Below are positions 49,877 to 62,653 of a stretch of DNA of 64,000 nt, piece by piece. The stretch lies in assembly GCA_951799445.1 (NCBI GenBank), contig OX637288.1, forward strand, positions 33,087,288 to 33,151,287, given 5' to 3'. Both the position numbers and the translations under genes were made by a program. The DNA comes from Pseudisothecium myosuroides (Eukaryota > Streptophyta > Bryopsida > Hypnales > Lembophyllaceae). The stretch's first letter is position 1. Every line of letters starts with the position of its first letter. The notes below the pieces were generated by a model that made no database searches, was not told the DNA's origin, and was given only the letters and a program-made list of their open reading frames with translations.

Positions 49877-50449
49877 TTATATGGTCCGGGCTATAAAGTA
49901 AAGTCGTGGCCACCAACGTTGATTAGAGGGCCTGATTAATTCTTTAACCAAGGTGGATCATACAGAATATGTTGTAGTAACCGTTAAACACATTCTCAAG
50001 TTCCTATAGATGGAGTGAAACTTCTTTTGGACTTTGATTTTTTACCTTTAGTGTACATTTAATAAACATGCTAATGAATTACATATTTTATTTTGTGTCT
50101 TGAAAGTCATAGAAGGAAAATTTAAAAATAATTGTCTTCTAGTGATTGTAAGGTGATTTATTTTCTTTGTAAGGAGGTGAATTTAGTTGTGTGGTCAAAT
50201 TTAATGATCAATGAGTGGTAGTATAACTACATGGTCAAAGTATGAGCTAAAGTCCACTTGACTTGTGTGGTTGAGGAAGAAGATGAGGTGGAAAATAAGA
50301 AATACTATTCATCTTCTTCTCTATTGTTAGTTTAGAAGGCTCGAATGTGTGAGGAGCCATAATGTGTTGTATTTAAAGAATTTTGGAATGAAAATTAAAC
50401 AAGTTATGTATCATGGTGTTGAATTTTCAAAAAACCTTTTTTTGCTTGA

Positions 50450-51010
50450 TTTGAAGTTGTGAATTGAGATTTATACTAGTCTAAGTGGAGGGAGGTCTGC
50501 TGCCTCTTATGTGAAGAAACAAAGACTTTGACCGATTATGAGAGACGGACAAATCTTTAGTTTGCAATGAGATTTTGAGGGAGTATCTATAATTATTGTG
50601 TCTTTACAAAAAGCTATTACTCATTCAATTTGGAGTTAGTATAAGTGAATTGTGAGTAACGAAGTGAAAAAGGGTCTGCTGCCCTCAATTTTAGAGTTCG
50701 AAACTTTGGATGGCCATGGAAGTTAAACAAAGTGTTAAAATGATTTAAGATTTAAAGGAAGAGTAGAAAACTGTATTAACTTTTTATAAAGCTATAATTA
50801 ATTTTATTTGAAGTTGTTATGAGGTAGTTATGAGTGTTGAAGTGAATGAAGGTCTGCTGCTTTTATTTCTAAAGGTTAAAACTTTGAGAGATCATAAGAA
50901 CCGGATAGAGTGTTAAAATGAGTTGAAATTTAAAGGAGAAGTAGAAAATTAATTTAGCTTTTCAAAAAGCTATCATTCAACTCATTTAAACTCTGGATGA
51001 AGCCGCGACA
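50450..51010 (+). repeat. Three degenerate tandem units of about 182 bp
   Basis: GGTCTGCTGC recurs at about 50491, 50671 and 50850. Each copy is followed by TTTGA/GGATxxxxA, AAAGTGTTAAAATGA-like and AAAAAGCTAT-like blocks in the same order. Confidence 0.65.
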
Positions 51011-51725
51011 CTAAATCAAAATTCAATCAAGGAGTTGGAATTGGGATTGTAAAAGACATTCAAGACTCAAAGATAAGAAGATTGAAAACTCGTGTATTGT
51101 GACTTGTGACTTGTTATTCTTAGCCAATTTTGGAGCTCGAAGGGTTCATTTAGAAAAATTTATTCGGAATGCTGCGATCAAAGATAAAGTGTGTTTAATT
51201 CTTTGGGCCTAAAAATTTGAATTTTTTTGGAGATAATATAGGGTGGGAGAAATCTCATTTTTCAAATTATAAATAATATAGGGTCCTGAATAATATGTCC
51301 AATTTTATTTTTTTAGATCTAATATAGGGTTGATATAAACAAGGACTAAGGTATCCTATACCAGTGTTAAAGTGTGTACAGCTGTGGTAAGAATTGGGAG
51401 TACAACTGAGGATACTCGGGGTATACTGTACAGCTGGGGCACCCGAGGTATGGATGACTGCTAGTGGATGAGACCCCAGTGATCGGTGGATGGATGATGA
51501 TTGCTTTGAAGTGACTGACTTCTGGAGAGGGCGAGACTTAGGATTTTGGAGCTCCGTTCACGCATTGCTGTCTTTAGGGTGCGCAATCTGGTTTTCGCAT
51601 TGTGAAGCTGGTTTAACGGTCATTAGGGTTTAGGGTGAGATTGCAATTGCAATCCAGGGTTGTGGTGCGAGTTCATTGCGCTACAAAGTGGTTTAGGGTT
51701 TCTGAAATCAGATTGCCTGCAATCC
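51011..51725. other. Upstream flank of the transposase-like gene
   Basis: Contains GTACAGCTGTGG and a GTATACTGTACAGCTGGGG echo (about 51378-51440). It becomes GC-rich near 51500. No inverted-repeat partner was found downstream of 56.2 kb. Confidence 0.35.
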
Positions 51726-54700
51726 ATGGCGGGCGTTGTGAAGATTTGGACGTTGGAGGTGGAGTCCTGTACGTCCGAGCTGTTTGAGAAGGTGGAGCAG
51801 GAGGGAGAAGAAACTTTGGCATCGCTTAGACTGCGGTTGGAGTCAGAGGAGGTGCTCGACTGGGATTTCGACTTCTGGGATGTGGAGGATAAGCGGAGGA
51901 TTCGGAAGAAAGTGGAGCGCCTGAACGACGTTTTTGGAGATGTATACGTCATTCGTACAGTTAGTGCAGATAGTGATCCAAGTAAACGGCGTCGTCTGCA
52001 AGATGGATCCTACGGTGAAAGAGAGCCTCTTCCGCTCAACAACGACGGGGAATTTGCAGTGCTCACCGAAGCAGGTGGAGAGGAGACCGTTGACCCCATC
52101 GCCTCCTCTAGGGTTAGCGGAGTTAGTGCTGCTACTGCTGCAGACAGTGATCAGAGCATCTTCACCTTGACATCAACGCTGATCCCAGCTGAAGCCATGG
52201 ATCGATATCATTTGGGTGCAGAGAAGCTACGCAGGGATTTGAAGGACTACGACCTTGTTGACCACAAGTAGGAGCTTCGATCATACGATCAAGACGGCAT
52301 TGGAATAGTGAAGTTGTATTGCTGCGAGTGTCGGAAGGAGATTGGGGGCACGAGTAAAAATCACAATAAGAGTAATATACTCAATTTGTTTTTGAACTTT
52401 AGAACCAGTCACCTTCAAAGTATCCAGCACATTAAGGCTTGGTGTCGCAAACACAACATGAATTACCTCGACCACCCGCAATCTGCAGCGCCAAAGGGAA
52501 AAACCGTCTTGCTCACCCCTAAAGACCACAGACGGCTAATGCGAGAAGGAGTTGATACAATGCAGGCCGTGAATGCCGAGCTCGAAGAAGGAGTACAACA
52601 CTTCCACACCGTAGGAGATCTGGAGCAGGAGAAACCAAAGAGTTACTAGTTTAAGGTGAAACGTCCTTACTGCCGAGATGGTTTATTCCAGCTCTGCCCG
52701 CCCAAGAAAAATTTGGAGGCCACATTGAAGAATCACATCGCTAGTTCGAGGCACATCCAAGCTGCTGAAGATTTCGTGAAAGCACAACGGAGAGGGCCTG
52801 CGCTACTGACCGGTAGAAGGGGAAGGCCACGGACGTCTTTGTCACCGAGCGTGCAGTCTAACCAGCCTGACCTCCATGCATTCTACAGAGATGGTGCTGG
52901 TGCATCTTCGGCAGCTGGAGACTCAGGTGAATTCTTCAGCAGTGACAATAGATGCTTGCTCGCTGTTATGTGCTGGGGTTTTAGGGGGCCCCATGTTGTG
53001 TATGCTGGAATTTTGTATTGCATAACCTCATTGTTAGAAGATCGACATGTTGGTGTAGATTGGTATCCGGAACCACACTTGCACGCTTCGGTCTATTTCC
53101 TTGGTGAAGATGTCAAAGTGAATGGTACATTTAGGCATAGAAATTGTTGTAGGGTGTCTTCATCACTTCAAGGATTTACTAATCTCACTTGCAATTCATG
53201 TGCTGAAATTCCACGGCTAACTGATTTCAGGCTGAGGGTCGTTAGGGAGGACAAGTCTATCGTCAAGAGGGGCTCCAGAAATACGTCTGGTGGGATTAGG
53301 GTGGGATATTTGTCAATTAATGAACTTTCTCGTCACAGTAGAGATGTCACGAGAAAGTTTAGGTTGGAGAAGCTGCAACACTGGTCTGCCCGTGCAAAAA
53401 TCACGCAGCTCAAGGTGAAGCGTCCTACTTTGGCTGAGATGGCGAAGACTGCCATTGCTGACCACAATGTGCACAAATTTTGCCATAATATATTTTGTGC
53501 CCATCGAACGGTGCATTTGGAGGTAAGCCTGCACTTTGGGACTTCATTCAGGATGTTGCTAGAAATCTTAACAAGAGTGACAGGGGTATTCGACATAGTG
53601 AAAACTCAAAGTGTTTTGCCCAGGCAATGAAGGTTTACGGTGGCAGGCGAATGTGCGACTTGTTTGCTCTAAACTTTGCAGGACCTAGTTATAGCACAAT
53701 TAAGCGGGACATTAAGAAAGGGGTTCAGTTTCTACCTGGTGAGCACTCGGACATTTTCAAAGCCGTCGCCAGAATTTACATTGATGCAAAGTTGGCCCAC
53801 AACGTCGTTGGTCCTGTTCCGGTTATTTTGGCCGAGGACGAGACTAAAGTAAAAGGTAGGATTTCATAAGAAGCGAAGTGGGACATGCTTGCGGGTTTTT
53901 GTGGGCCAAAGGCTGATCATGTTTGTATTACAAATTATAGTCCTGTATGTGGAGTGGGAGAGGATGGGTACAACAAAATTGTTGAATCATTCAAAGATGA
54001 TGAAGCCGGGTCCTTTGTGAGGGTCATCATTGTCAATCCCCTCCATGACAAGCTGCCTCGTCTTGTACTGGTTGTGTGCACAACCTGTAACTGCTTCAAG
54101 TTTGACTGGGTGAGGCAACAATGGAGTACTATTGAGAAACTGTGGTCTGCTGAGTGCCAAGCGAAGGTCGGACCGATTGTGGGGCACGCCAGTGACGGAG
54201 ACAGCCGCCAAAGGCAGCTCATGCTTCACGACTACAGAAGCAAGGATGGTTCACGTCTTTCAGTAGGTTGGGAGGGCTGGTTTCTTACGGGATCTTTAAA
54301 TGTTGACGGTGATGCTTTTGGTCTACATGACTAGGATTACATCCACAATGGAAAGAAATTAATTAACCCTTTGTTGTCTTCAGTGCATTGCTTGCAACTT
54401 GGGGGTGACGTTTGTTTACTCCAACATGTGGGACATGTATATAACCGGTTCACTGCAGATGAGCATGGGTTGAGACAAGAGGATATTGACAGAAAAGATC
54501 GCCAAAATTAGGGTTCAGCCCAGCGACTGTGTTCAGAGAAGGTCCGTAAGTGTTTGAGACGAGTGCGAGAGGCTGACGATGTCCACAGGGAGCGTACTCT
54601 TGGCACAGAGTATTACCTTGAGATTTGTGCCAACTACATCTCCATTTTCTGCTCACCCCGGCAAAGTCTGAGGTATAGAATCATGTTGGCTGCCAAAGTG

Positions 54701-56221
54701 TCATTTTTTTTAAAGATTTGGAAATTATGGCTCCACCACGGTTATCATGCCATGCAAGGTAATTCCGTGGACTTTGTTGAGGCCCAGCATTTTGTGAGCC
54801 AGCAGTGTTTTGTCGACATCCAATTGTCGTGTCATTTTGCTGTTCTATTGATTTGCCATTTCAAAGATAGGTATCCACATTTGCAGATTCCACTACATCT
54901 CACCGGGAGTGATTGTTGCAAGGTATTCTTTTCCAAGATTGGTGGCATGAATGGCAATGAAAGGGCTTATGACTTCCACGAATTGTTGAACACGGCAAAC
55001 ACGCTAAACCATCTCTCTGAAGTTGAGTACGCTGAGAATGGCCTGAAATTCAACAAGCAACATAATAAAATGGAACATATTTGGGCCAAAATCCGTCCTT
55101 TACAAAGTGACGAGAGTCCTTGTGACCTTGGTAACTACTCCAATATCAGAACCAATGCAGATGTTGTTTCAACATTACAAGAGGGTCTGAGAAGTGCCCA
55201 AACCATGCTCCGGCATTTGAATATGGCTCCCACTGTGCATGCACGTCCTAGTTTGAAGGTCTGGTTCTACAAACCATGGGAGTTGGAGCAGACTGACAAC
55301 CGGTTCATGAAGGTGAAGGCTAGTACCAGACCGGTGCTTGGCGAAGACGGTGACTCTGAGGTCATCCGAGAGAGTATGAGTACAACGCAGCCAAGAAATC
55401 AAGAAGGGGTGGAGGGCGTGGAGGAGGGCACATTGGAAGACAATGTCGTCACCGATGGCGTGGATGCAGGAGTTGTGCTGCAGGGAGAAGTGAGGGATGC
55501 TATCTCAAACATGCTGAGTTTTCATGAAAAGCAAGTGACCACTGTGCCATCAACCCCTCGAGTAATTCCTACTGAGGAGTTTGCGGGACACACTATCTAC
55601 AAGTCTACTTTGGTGTCTCAATTAAACGGTAACCCATTTTTGTCTAAGGACCGATTGACTCGGGTAAAACATTCTATGTATTTTAACAATCATGACGATT
55701 ATGTTACCGCTGCAGCATCTTCTAGTACCTGTCTTCTGGTTATTGGCTCAGATTGTGGTGTGTATTTTGTGCAGCGCAGTACAAGGAACATTTCTTCTAC
55801 TGTGAGGTCAACAATCAAGAGGAAGTGGGGTCGTCCGTCATTAGCGTCCAAATCTGGAACCCCAACCAGTGTTTTGCAGGGAGTGGATGATGGGACATGG
55901 TGGATCGGCCGGGTTCAATCCATGCGTAGACGTATTGGTACGCAGTGGGGTCTACTCCGAAATCCCGTTGACCTCATGAATTGTTCCTCAACAACAGGGA
56001 AGCACACCTCTAACCCTTGTAAAGTGCAAGTCATGCTTCAATACTTCAGGAAATATCCAGGTAATTTGAAGTTCAAGTATGACCACACAGATAGTAGGTG
56101 GATTGATATAGATACGATCATCACTACTGTGACAGTCGAGTATATTTCCACCGCGGATATTTACACACTGGATTCCGAAGATGCCGATGCTCTAAATCAA
56201 TTTGTAAATGATAACAAATGA
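51726..56221 (+). pseudogene. Decayed transposase-like gene with zinc-finger-like segments
   Basis: A nearly continuous reading of about 1,490 codons starts at ATG 51726. It is open in one frame to about 53520, then shifts by one base and stays in the new frame to TGA 56219-56221. Five in-frame stops break it: TAG 52269, TAG 52647, TAA 53867, TAG 54332 and TAG 54509. The N-terminal segment is acidic (VLDWDFDFWDVEDKRRIRKK). Next come two Cys/His clusters (YCCECRKEIGG...H...H near 52317-52470, and PYCRDGLFQLC...NHIASSRH near 52665-52760), which suggest BED- or C2H2-like fingers. Asp-containing blocks LAEDETKVKG (53830) and GHASDGDSRQRQL (54184) look like catalytic aspartates of an RNase-H-fold transposase, and GSDCCKVFFSKIGGMNG (54906) is another conserved-looking block. 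The C-terminus has a KRKWGRPSL AT-hook-like motif and a Trp-rich segment (GTWWIGRVQSMRRR). I do not recognise the exact superfamily; no terminal repeats were found. Confidence 0.72.
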
Positions 56222-57323
56222 GGGTTGTTACTGTGTATTAAAAGTGAGACCTCGGAGTGTTTAACTAAATATAAGTCCTAATTGAACCGAAGCTGGAATA
56301 CCAAGTGTGGTCCGAGAAGGTAGTGTCTTATTGTTGTGTTCCTCCTTTATTCTGTGGAAGCAAATATTGCTTTGGAATTCTGCTCCCCACTTCTTGGGTT
56401 TAGGGTGTGTTTGTGCTCGTCTGTACTTTTCTGTTATTTGATTCACTTCATTTCTAGAAGTCAGGAAATGTGTTCTGGGGTTCAACGGGAGGTTTGTATA
56501 TACTTCCCTATTTTTTTGGACCACTGTAGGTAGTGCTGTAAATTCTGGTCACAAGTGATTTTCGTTGACGTGAGGCTCAGCTAATTTCCAGAACTCCCAA
56601 AATGGATTGCTCAGCAAAGGGAGGGTTCTAATATACTATTCCCCATTTTTTTGGACAGGAGCAGGTACTGATCTTGCTGCCCTGTTCCCCAGTTATTTAG
56701 TTATTTTTTGTGTTCTGCTATTCTGCCTTAATTTTCAATTTTTTTTAGGGGTCCAGTTGTATTATGTTGTTCCCAATTGCTTAGTAGAAGGATTAGAGTA
56801 AATGTGTGCCTATTAAATGTGTGCCAATCTTTGAGCATGTTGTGTATATGACCATTTTATATGTGTTAGGGTTTTTGATGTACGCAGATGGGACTAATGG
56901 CTCCAGAAATGATTGGTGATGATTTTGGTTCTCAAAAGGCATCAACTGTCAATGATGCTGGCACGTACCTGCTATTTGTATTTCGGCTGGATGGGACTAG
57001 GAAGGAATTCAGAATCCCATATGGTGGCTGTGGATCCTGGTAAATGATTCTGTCTCCTCCTTCAGGGAACAGGAATGGGACATTGTGGGGTATGAAATTT
57101 TCCCTCCTCTCTCACTCATGTGCAAGTTTCCTGAGCCCCACTTCAGTCTTCCCATTTTCAGCTAGGATTTTGTTCTCCGCTTCTATATTTTGCAGCTCCC
57201 GTCTCCGCTTGTTGAAGTTTGGTCTTGCGTGCCTCGTGCGAGGGTTTTGGATTTTGGGTTCTTAGTTTTCGGTTCTGGATTTTGGGTTTTGGGTTTTCGC
57301 TTCCAGGGCGATTGGTTTTTTCC
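56222..57323. other. Intergenic stretch between the two broken genes
   Basis: Two short similar blocks (CTTCCCTATTTTTTTGGACC at about 56503 and ATTCCCCATTTTTTTGGACA at about 56638), each about 120-130 bp apart, suggest a local duplication. No supported gene. Confidence 0.35.
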
Positions 57324-58240
57324 ATGGCGCATCCTGTCGATGGCGCTCCGGCAACGTACGAATTGGTGCAGGCGGCGTAGCTGGGGAGCGCAACTCCGGC
57401 ATCGCCAACGAGGGCCGCCAATTTGCAGCTGGGCGCCGACTCTCCGCGATCCAGGTTCGTCCCGTGCCCATTTCTCTTGGTCCTGATCTCATTGAGGCGC
57501 TCTTGGGTTTGCGCTAATTTGATCCCAAACCCAACACACTTCATTTTCGTCCCTGCCTCGTGTCAGCGCTGGAATTCTGGGTCCTTTTGCTTGTCCTTCT
57601 GCTTGAAGTCTGTCTTGCGCTTTTGCTCCGTGTCTTCTTCGCAAATCGCTGTAGGTCTCCTCTTACTTACACCCGCTTGCTGTGTGACGACAGCAGCAAA
57701 GCGATCCAAGAGAATGGCGTCGTGTTTGGGGTGGCCGAGCAGGTTGGGGCAATCACGGCAGATGTGGTCGTGCCATGGCTTGTGCAGTAGGCGAGGGCTC
57801 CCGAACTAGGCTGGCATGGCGAGCCAACATCACCATGGGATCGTGTAAAGCAGTTGCGCTCCGTGGTGCATCTCATGCGAGTGAACCGGGACTGGCGGAC
57901 TGCTGTGACTGCGTGTGAAGAATATGCAACACTACGCTTGTCCCAGTTCGATCTGGTGTGGGAGGGATGGGCAAGGAGGACCTTGCAGTCGCGGTTCATT
58001 GTAGAGCGGTTTGATCAATCTCTCCACATCTTCACGACTTCTTGGGCGCTGGAGAAATCGATGCCTGAACGCCTGCGTTTGTGCCTGTTGGAGCAACTTT
58101 CCACGCCCGAGTTGAATTGCCTTCGAGACATCCTGAAGCGAGGATGGCAGATGAGGGCAACTGTGCCGCCTGCTGCGGATTGGAGGGCGTGCGACTTGAT
58201 ATGGGTGGCCCCAAAAGAGCGCACACTTCGTTTTTTTTGA
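57324..58240 (+). pseudogene. Two-exon gene with two in-frame TAG codons, function unknown
   Basis: Exon 1 is 57324-57454 (MAHPVDGAPATYELVQAA...), with a GT donor at 57455. Exon 2 is 57655-58240, after the acceptor CTGTAG. Joining them keeps the frame (AG+G gives Arg) and yields about 238 codons ending in TGA. Two TAG codons interrupt it, at 57378 and 57788; each would be Gln by a single C-to-T change. The body has conserved-looking, non-repetitive protein sequence (SKAIQENGVVFGVAEQVGAI, VVHLMRVNRDWRTAVTACEE, ADWRACDLIWVAP) and higher GC than its surroundings. The VNRDWR block is reminiscent of plant F-box-type proteins but I cannot confirm that. It lies 1.1 kb downstream of the broken transposase-like gene and could be cargo or an independent decayed gene. 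Confidence 0.5.
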
Positions 58241-58756
58241 ATACTTCTAAACTCCAGAAGCTTTCTAAACCTCTCATTTTTTTTGGCTGTGACAGCTGCA
58301 GGCCATCTCGGGATGCTTGTTTGCCATCTCTGCAGTTTAGGAGCAGTACCAGCATATTTTAGACAAGTTCAAACCCAGACAGCAGGTTTAGGGTGGAAAC
58401 TCGCGATTCATAACTGCGACATCCCCATTTTTTGGAACATTAAATTTTTTTTGGGATTCCATATTTTTTTTGGTGTTCCATGTGTTTCTCAACACAATGG
58501 AATATGAATTTTAGGTTTGTAATTGCACCATTGTGACTGCTGATGCGTATTGTTAGTTTTTGATTTCTGTGAATGTAGGAGAAGCACATGTGCATGCCAT
58601 TTGGAATTCTTGTGCAGTTTTGTTTTGGACGGAGTACTGTACCGTGGGAGACCTTAAACTGTATGCAGGTTCTTTCATTATGCGTGAGCTGTGTATGCTT
58701 TGAATGGATGTGTGCATGTTTGAAGGAATGTGCATGTTTAAATGAATGAGAGAATT

Positions 58757-59026
58757 CATGTTTTTTGAATGGCTGGTCTGAGTTTTCTGAGTTGGTCTTA
58801 GTTGATCTGAGTTGGTCCGACACCGTCTGAGTTGGTCTGAGTTTTCTGAGTTGGTCTAAGATTTCTGAGTTGGTTCGAGTTGGTCTGAGTTTTCTGAGTT
58901 GGTCTGAGTCGGTCTGAGTTTTCTGAGTTGGTCTGAGTTGGTCTGAGTTTTCTGAGTTGGTCTGAGTCGGTCTGAGTTTTCTGAGTTGGTCTGAGTTTTC
59001 TGAGTTGGTCTGAGTTGGTCTGAGCG
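58757..59026 (+). repeat. TCTGAGTTGG-type tandem array
   Basis: About 270 bp is built from TCTGAGTTGG, TCTGAGTCGG and TTTTCTGAGTTGG modules in a shifting order with a period of about 29 bp. A 70-codon Gln/Thr/Ser-rich minus-strand frame is a by-product. Confidence 0.95.
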
Positions 59027-59925
59027 GAATGAATGGTCAGAGTTTTCTATTGAATGGCTGGGTGTCATTTTTGGAAGTTGAATGCAGCTCTGAAAACTAT
59101 GTTAGAAGTTCCGAGTTGTAAGCGCATGAATTTACAAAACTTTGAGTAAATTTTGAATGTGCTTTGAGTATGTATGCTGGCAAATTTAACGTGACGATGG
59201 TATATGATTGTAGTTGTGAATTTGAATGTGGCAAGTTCTAATAAAACTAATTCATTATAATAAAGATAGGGTGCCAAAAAATACCCGCTCCTACAAATTT
59301 AAAGTAAGTAAAGGGTCCTTAAAAATATGCAAAACTACCAAATTAGGTAATGATAGGGTGTGTTTAATTGGTCCCATCCATAAAAATACCCCCCCTAAAA
59401 ATACCCCTTGTTCACACGTGATATATGAACCCCCCAAATAGTGAACCCCCCGAGTTTTGGAGGCTTGTTGTTTTCATTTTTGCATTGTTAACATTGTTGC
59501 AGTTAAATGGGTATCCAGTATTAGCCCCGTTTTGTGTTTGTGGCAACAAAGTGGGATTGATCATCCACATGATTGATTTTTTTTGTCGTTCCTATTGATG
59601 AGGCACGATTGCTGGTCACCATGGGTTTGAAGTCTAAGAGCCAATCTTTTGGATGGTTTCAACTCGTAGTTTGACCGTCTCGTTTTACCCATCCGAAGCC
59701 CGTGATTTTTTATTCCTACCTTGACCCGTAAACCAACCTAGAGCCAATATAGAATAGGCTAACGAAGAGCAATTTCAAGGTAGTGTAGAAGACTCAAGAA
59801 AAAAGATTCAAGTACCAAGATTCAAGAATTTTATAGAACTACGACTTCTTTTGTTTCTAAGCCAATTCTGATTGCAGCCAGAATCCCCAAGATTTCCCGA
59901 AATAAAACCTCTCTTCATGACACCG
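59027..59925. other. Intergenic stretch, no gene identified
   Basis: C-runs (ATACCCCCCCTAAAAATACC near 59386) and AT-rich text; no gene or shared repeat seen. Confidence 0.4.
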
Positions 59926-60645
59926 GGTAAATTAAAAAATTCACTTTTTTCAGAAACAAAAATTTGAAATTGGTTTTCTAGATTTATTCATACGTGGAAA
60001 GCTTTTGAATTATTTCATTTTTATTAATGAAATGAAAGTTATGAGAAATTTTTATTTTGTGAGCAATTATAGACTCTCTACTCTAAAATAAACTTTGAAG
60101 TCCTTTATTATACTCAATTTCAATATTTAAAAAAAAAATCATAAGATATAGATTGTTTATAATAACATTACAACCATTGGGATTGGCATTTTTCAATTCC
60201 ATAAATGAATTTTCAACAATTTAGTATTTTTGAATCTTTTTCACTACTTTTTTCTACTTACTATTTTTTCCTTTATATTGTACAACTCCAAATGATGTGA
60301 AAATTTTCAAACATTTAGCCAACTTGTCTAGAAAGATGAATCCAAAGAAGTACCACCATTTTGGACATTTTTTCATGCAAATGTGACTTTGTGAAGTGCA
60401 GCTACCTTGTTTATCGTAGGGCCAAAAAAATGCTTTTCATGAATTTGAATGCTTATATCTTCTAATCCACACAGTGAAAATTTCTAAAAATTTTACCACA
60501 TGTTTTTAAGTCAGCATACTACAAGATCCTATGGTTACATGTGTTGGAATGTAAAGTTTTTTTTCAAAAATTTGGTACTTGTACTACAAATGGCAGTTTT
60601 GGAGCATTTTTGGTAAAAACATAGTCAAAGAACTTTAGGGGTTAA
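59926..60645 (-). mobile_element. TTAA-type element T4, truncated copy
   Basis: The inverted homologue of 38823-39830, with a well-kept end CTTTAGGGGTTAA at 60645 and the opposite end lost near 59926. An internal deletion of about 70 bp lies at about 59988. Confidence 0.7.
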
Positions 60646-60800
60646 CTATGTCAAGGGAAAAAAACACCATCTTAATGAATGTAGTTCTTTGATAAAATAT
60701 TCATATAAGAACTTCAAATGCAAATTATGAGAGCAATTTTTCTTCAAATCCATCTTGAAATTGCACTTCTAAAAATATACTACATGTATATACTTCCTAA

Positions 60801-61002
60801 CACTACAAGAGAAAGGGGTGTTTTAAGTAGTGTCCTAGACATCACGTCTTTTAAGTAACGTCTTTTAAGTAAGTTTTTAAGTAAAATTTTACTAAAAAGA
60901 CAATCTTTTTAGTAAAATTTACTAAAAAATTTACTTAAAAGACGTTACTTGAAAGACGTGATGTCTAGGACACTACTTAAAACACCCCTTTCTCTTGTAG
61001 TG
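60801..61002. mobile_element. CACTA-type fold-back MITE
   Basis: CACTACAAGAGAAAGG at 60801 and its inverse ending CTTGTAGTG at 61002, with TAA duplicated at 60798-60800 and 61003-61005, match the termini and 3-bp target duplication of plant CACTA (En/Spm) elements. The whole 202 bp folds into one hairpin. Confidence 0.9.
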
Positions 61003-61754
61003 TAATTTCAAAAATTGAAGACACGAGAGGTCAATTGCTACAGATTTTTCAATAAAAACTGTAAATGCCAAAGCAATGTAATATGCCATTGAAAAGGTCT
61101 TCAAATTATGCTTCTATCAATACAAATAAGCTTCCAAATTTTAGAAATTTAAAAGACACAAAGTCTTTAGAGTAATATACCTAAGATTGAGATGTTCCTT
61201 ATGAGGGGAATTCCATTTACAAATAGAAAAAGAACTTAAATGTCTGATGTCTTAGGCTCTTACGTTTTTACATTAGTCTTCTAATATCTATTGAAATCAA
61301 ATGATTTATTTTGTTTAGATAAATTTTCTACACTTGTGAAAGATCAATAAATCTTTCAATCCATTGTAGAGATTCTTGGGCTGTGAAAGTATGTGGTGGA
61401 GAATGTATTGTTGTTTTTATATTTGAAAAAAAACAATGTCATATCCTACTTCAACATCACCACACTTCAAAATATATTTGTAGAGAAGTCTAGAATAATT
61501 AATGTCAATTCTTAAAACATACTTGTTATGCAAGATATATTGGAAAACATGTTATTGATCCATATGAAAAATGGTGGAAATATGCCTAATAATATCTCGA
61601 GCTTGTTAGATTTTTAAGTTCCAAATTCAATGCACAAAAAATTCTCACCTACATCGTTCAAAGCCATCTATAATTTTTAGACAAATAGTGTTTAAAATTA
61701 TTTAAAAAATAAATTCAAATGCTAATACCTTGCAATATATATGATTAATATTCA

Positions 61755-62023
61755 CATTAGAAGAATTTTGAGGCTTCCAAGAGACTGCGAGTTATCAGGC
61801 CCTGGGAACTCTGGGAATGCCCTGGGAACAGTAATCTGACGTGGTCACAAGAGTGCTACGTCAGAAAATAATAATATAATTAATTAATTAATTAATTAAT
61901 TTTTTCAATTTTTTAATAATAATAAATATATATATATTTTTAATTATTTTAATATTCTGATTGTTCCCAGGTACGGGAATAGCCCTGAAACGGCCTTTTG
62001 CAGCCCTCAAATTTCTTCTAATG
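61755..62023 (+). mobile_element. MITE family M2, copy 2
   Basis: The inverted termini are CATTAGAAGAATTTTGAGG and CCCTCAAATTTCTTCTAATG. It has CTGACGTGGTC...CTACGTCAG, an AATT-rich core and AAACGGCC near the right end, in the mirror order of the copy at 1057-1381. Confidence 0.8.
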
Positions 62024-62653
62024 CAAAATTTTAGTTCACGTCCTTGTACAAGGATAGTACAAGATCTTCCTATTTCTAAAACATTAATCTTCTTGTTTTA
62101 TTTGTCAAATGCAATAGGAATGGTAGGTTGAATGTTCCATTATAAATAAGGCCTCGGTCTTTTCAAGGGCAAAATTGATAAATGTCATTTGAAAGATGCT
62201 TAACCATAGGAAAAAAATTATTTTTTTCACTATACAATTTTTTTTTCAAATTTCAAAATTTTATTTTTAGACATATATATTGTTGGACCCGTTTACAAAT
62301 TAGATGCGTGCTATTCATTTTAGTTAGTATATAAGAATGAACTTTCATATTGTGCCAAACTCGGAAATGAATCTCCAAGTTTTTTAGAATTAGAATTGCA
62401 TTTGTCAAGTTTCATGATGCTTTCACTTATATCTGCTTAGGGAGACTACATTTTAGAAATATCTTTGCCTTATTGTCAGACTAAAAACAATCCAAAAGCT
62501 CAACTCTAAATTCAAAACATTTTTTCAGAAGTCAAAAACTTGACTTTCCCACTTTCCATGAGCCCACCCTATTTTAGCAATTGATAATTTCAATTTTTTT
62601 ACAAATATTATAAACTTCTATACAAAATTTTGATTCTTACTCCCTTTGTTTTT

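Noticed and set aside
52269..57790. Stop-codon reassignment or U-to-C RNA editing to explain the TAG codons
   Set aside because: PGDH ends with TGA and shows no internal TAG, nuclear reassignment is not known in land plants, and stop-removing U-to-C editing is known only from organelles. Decay is simpler.
58856..59068. 70-codon Gln/Thr/Ser-rich protein on the minus strand
   Set aside because: It is a simple tandem array read in one frame.
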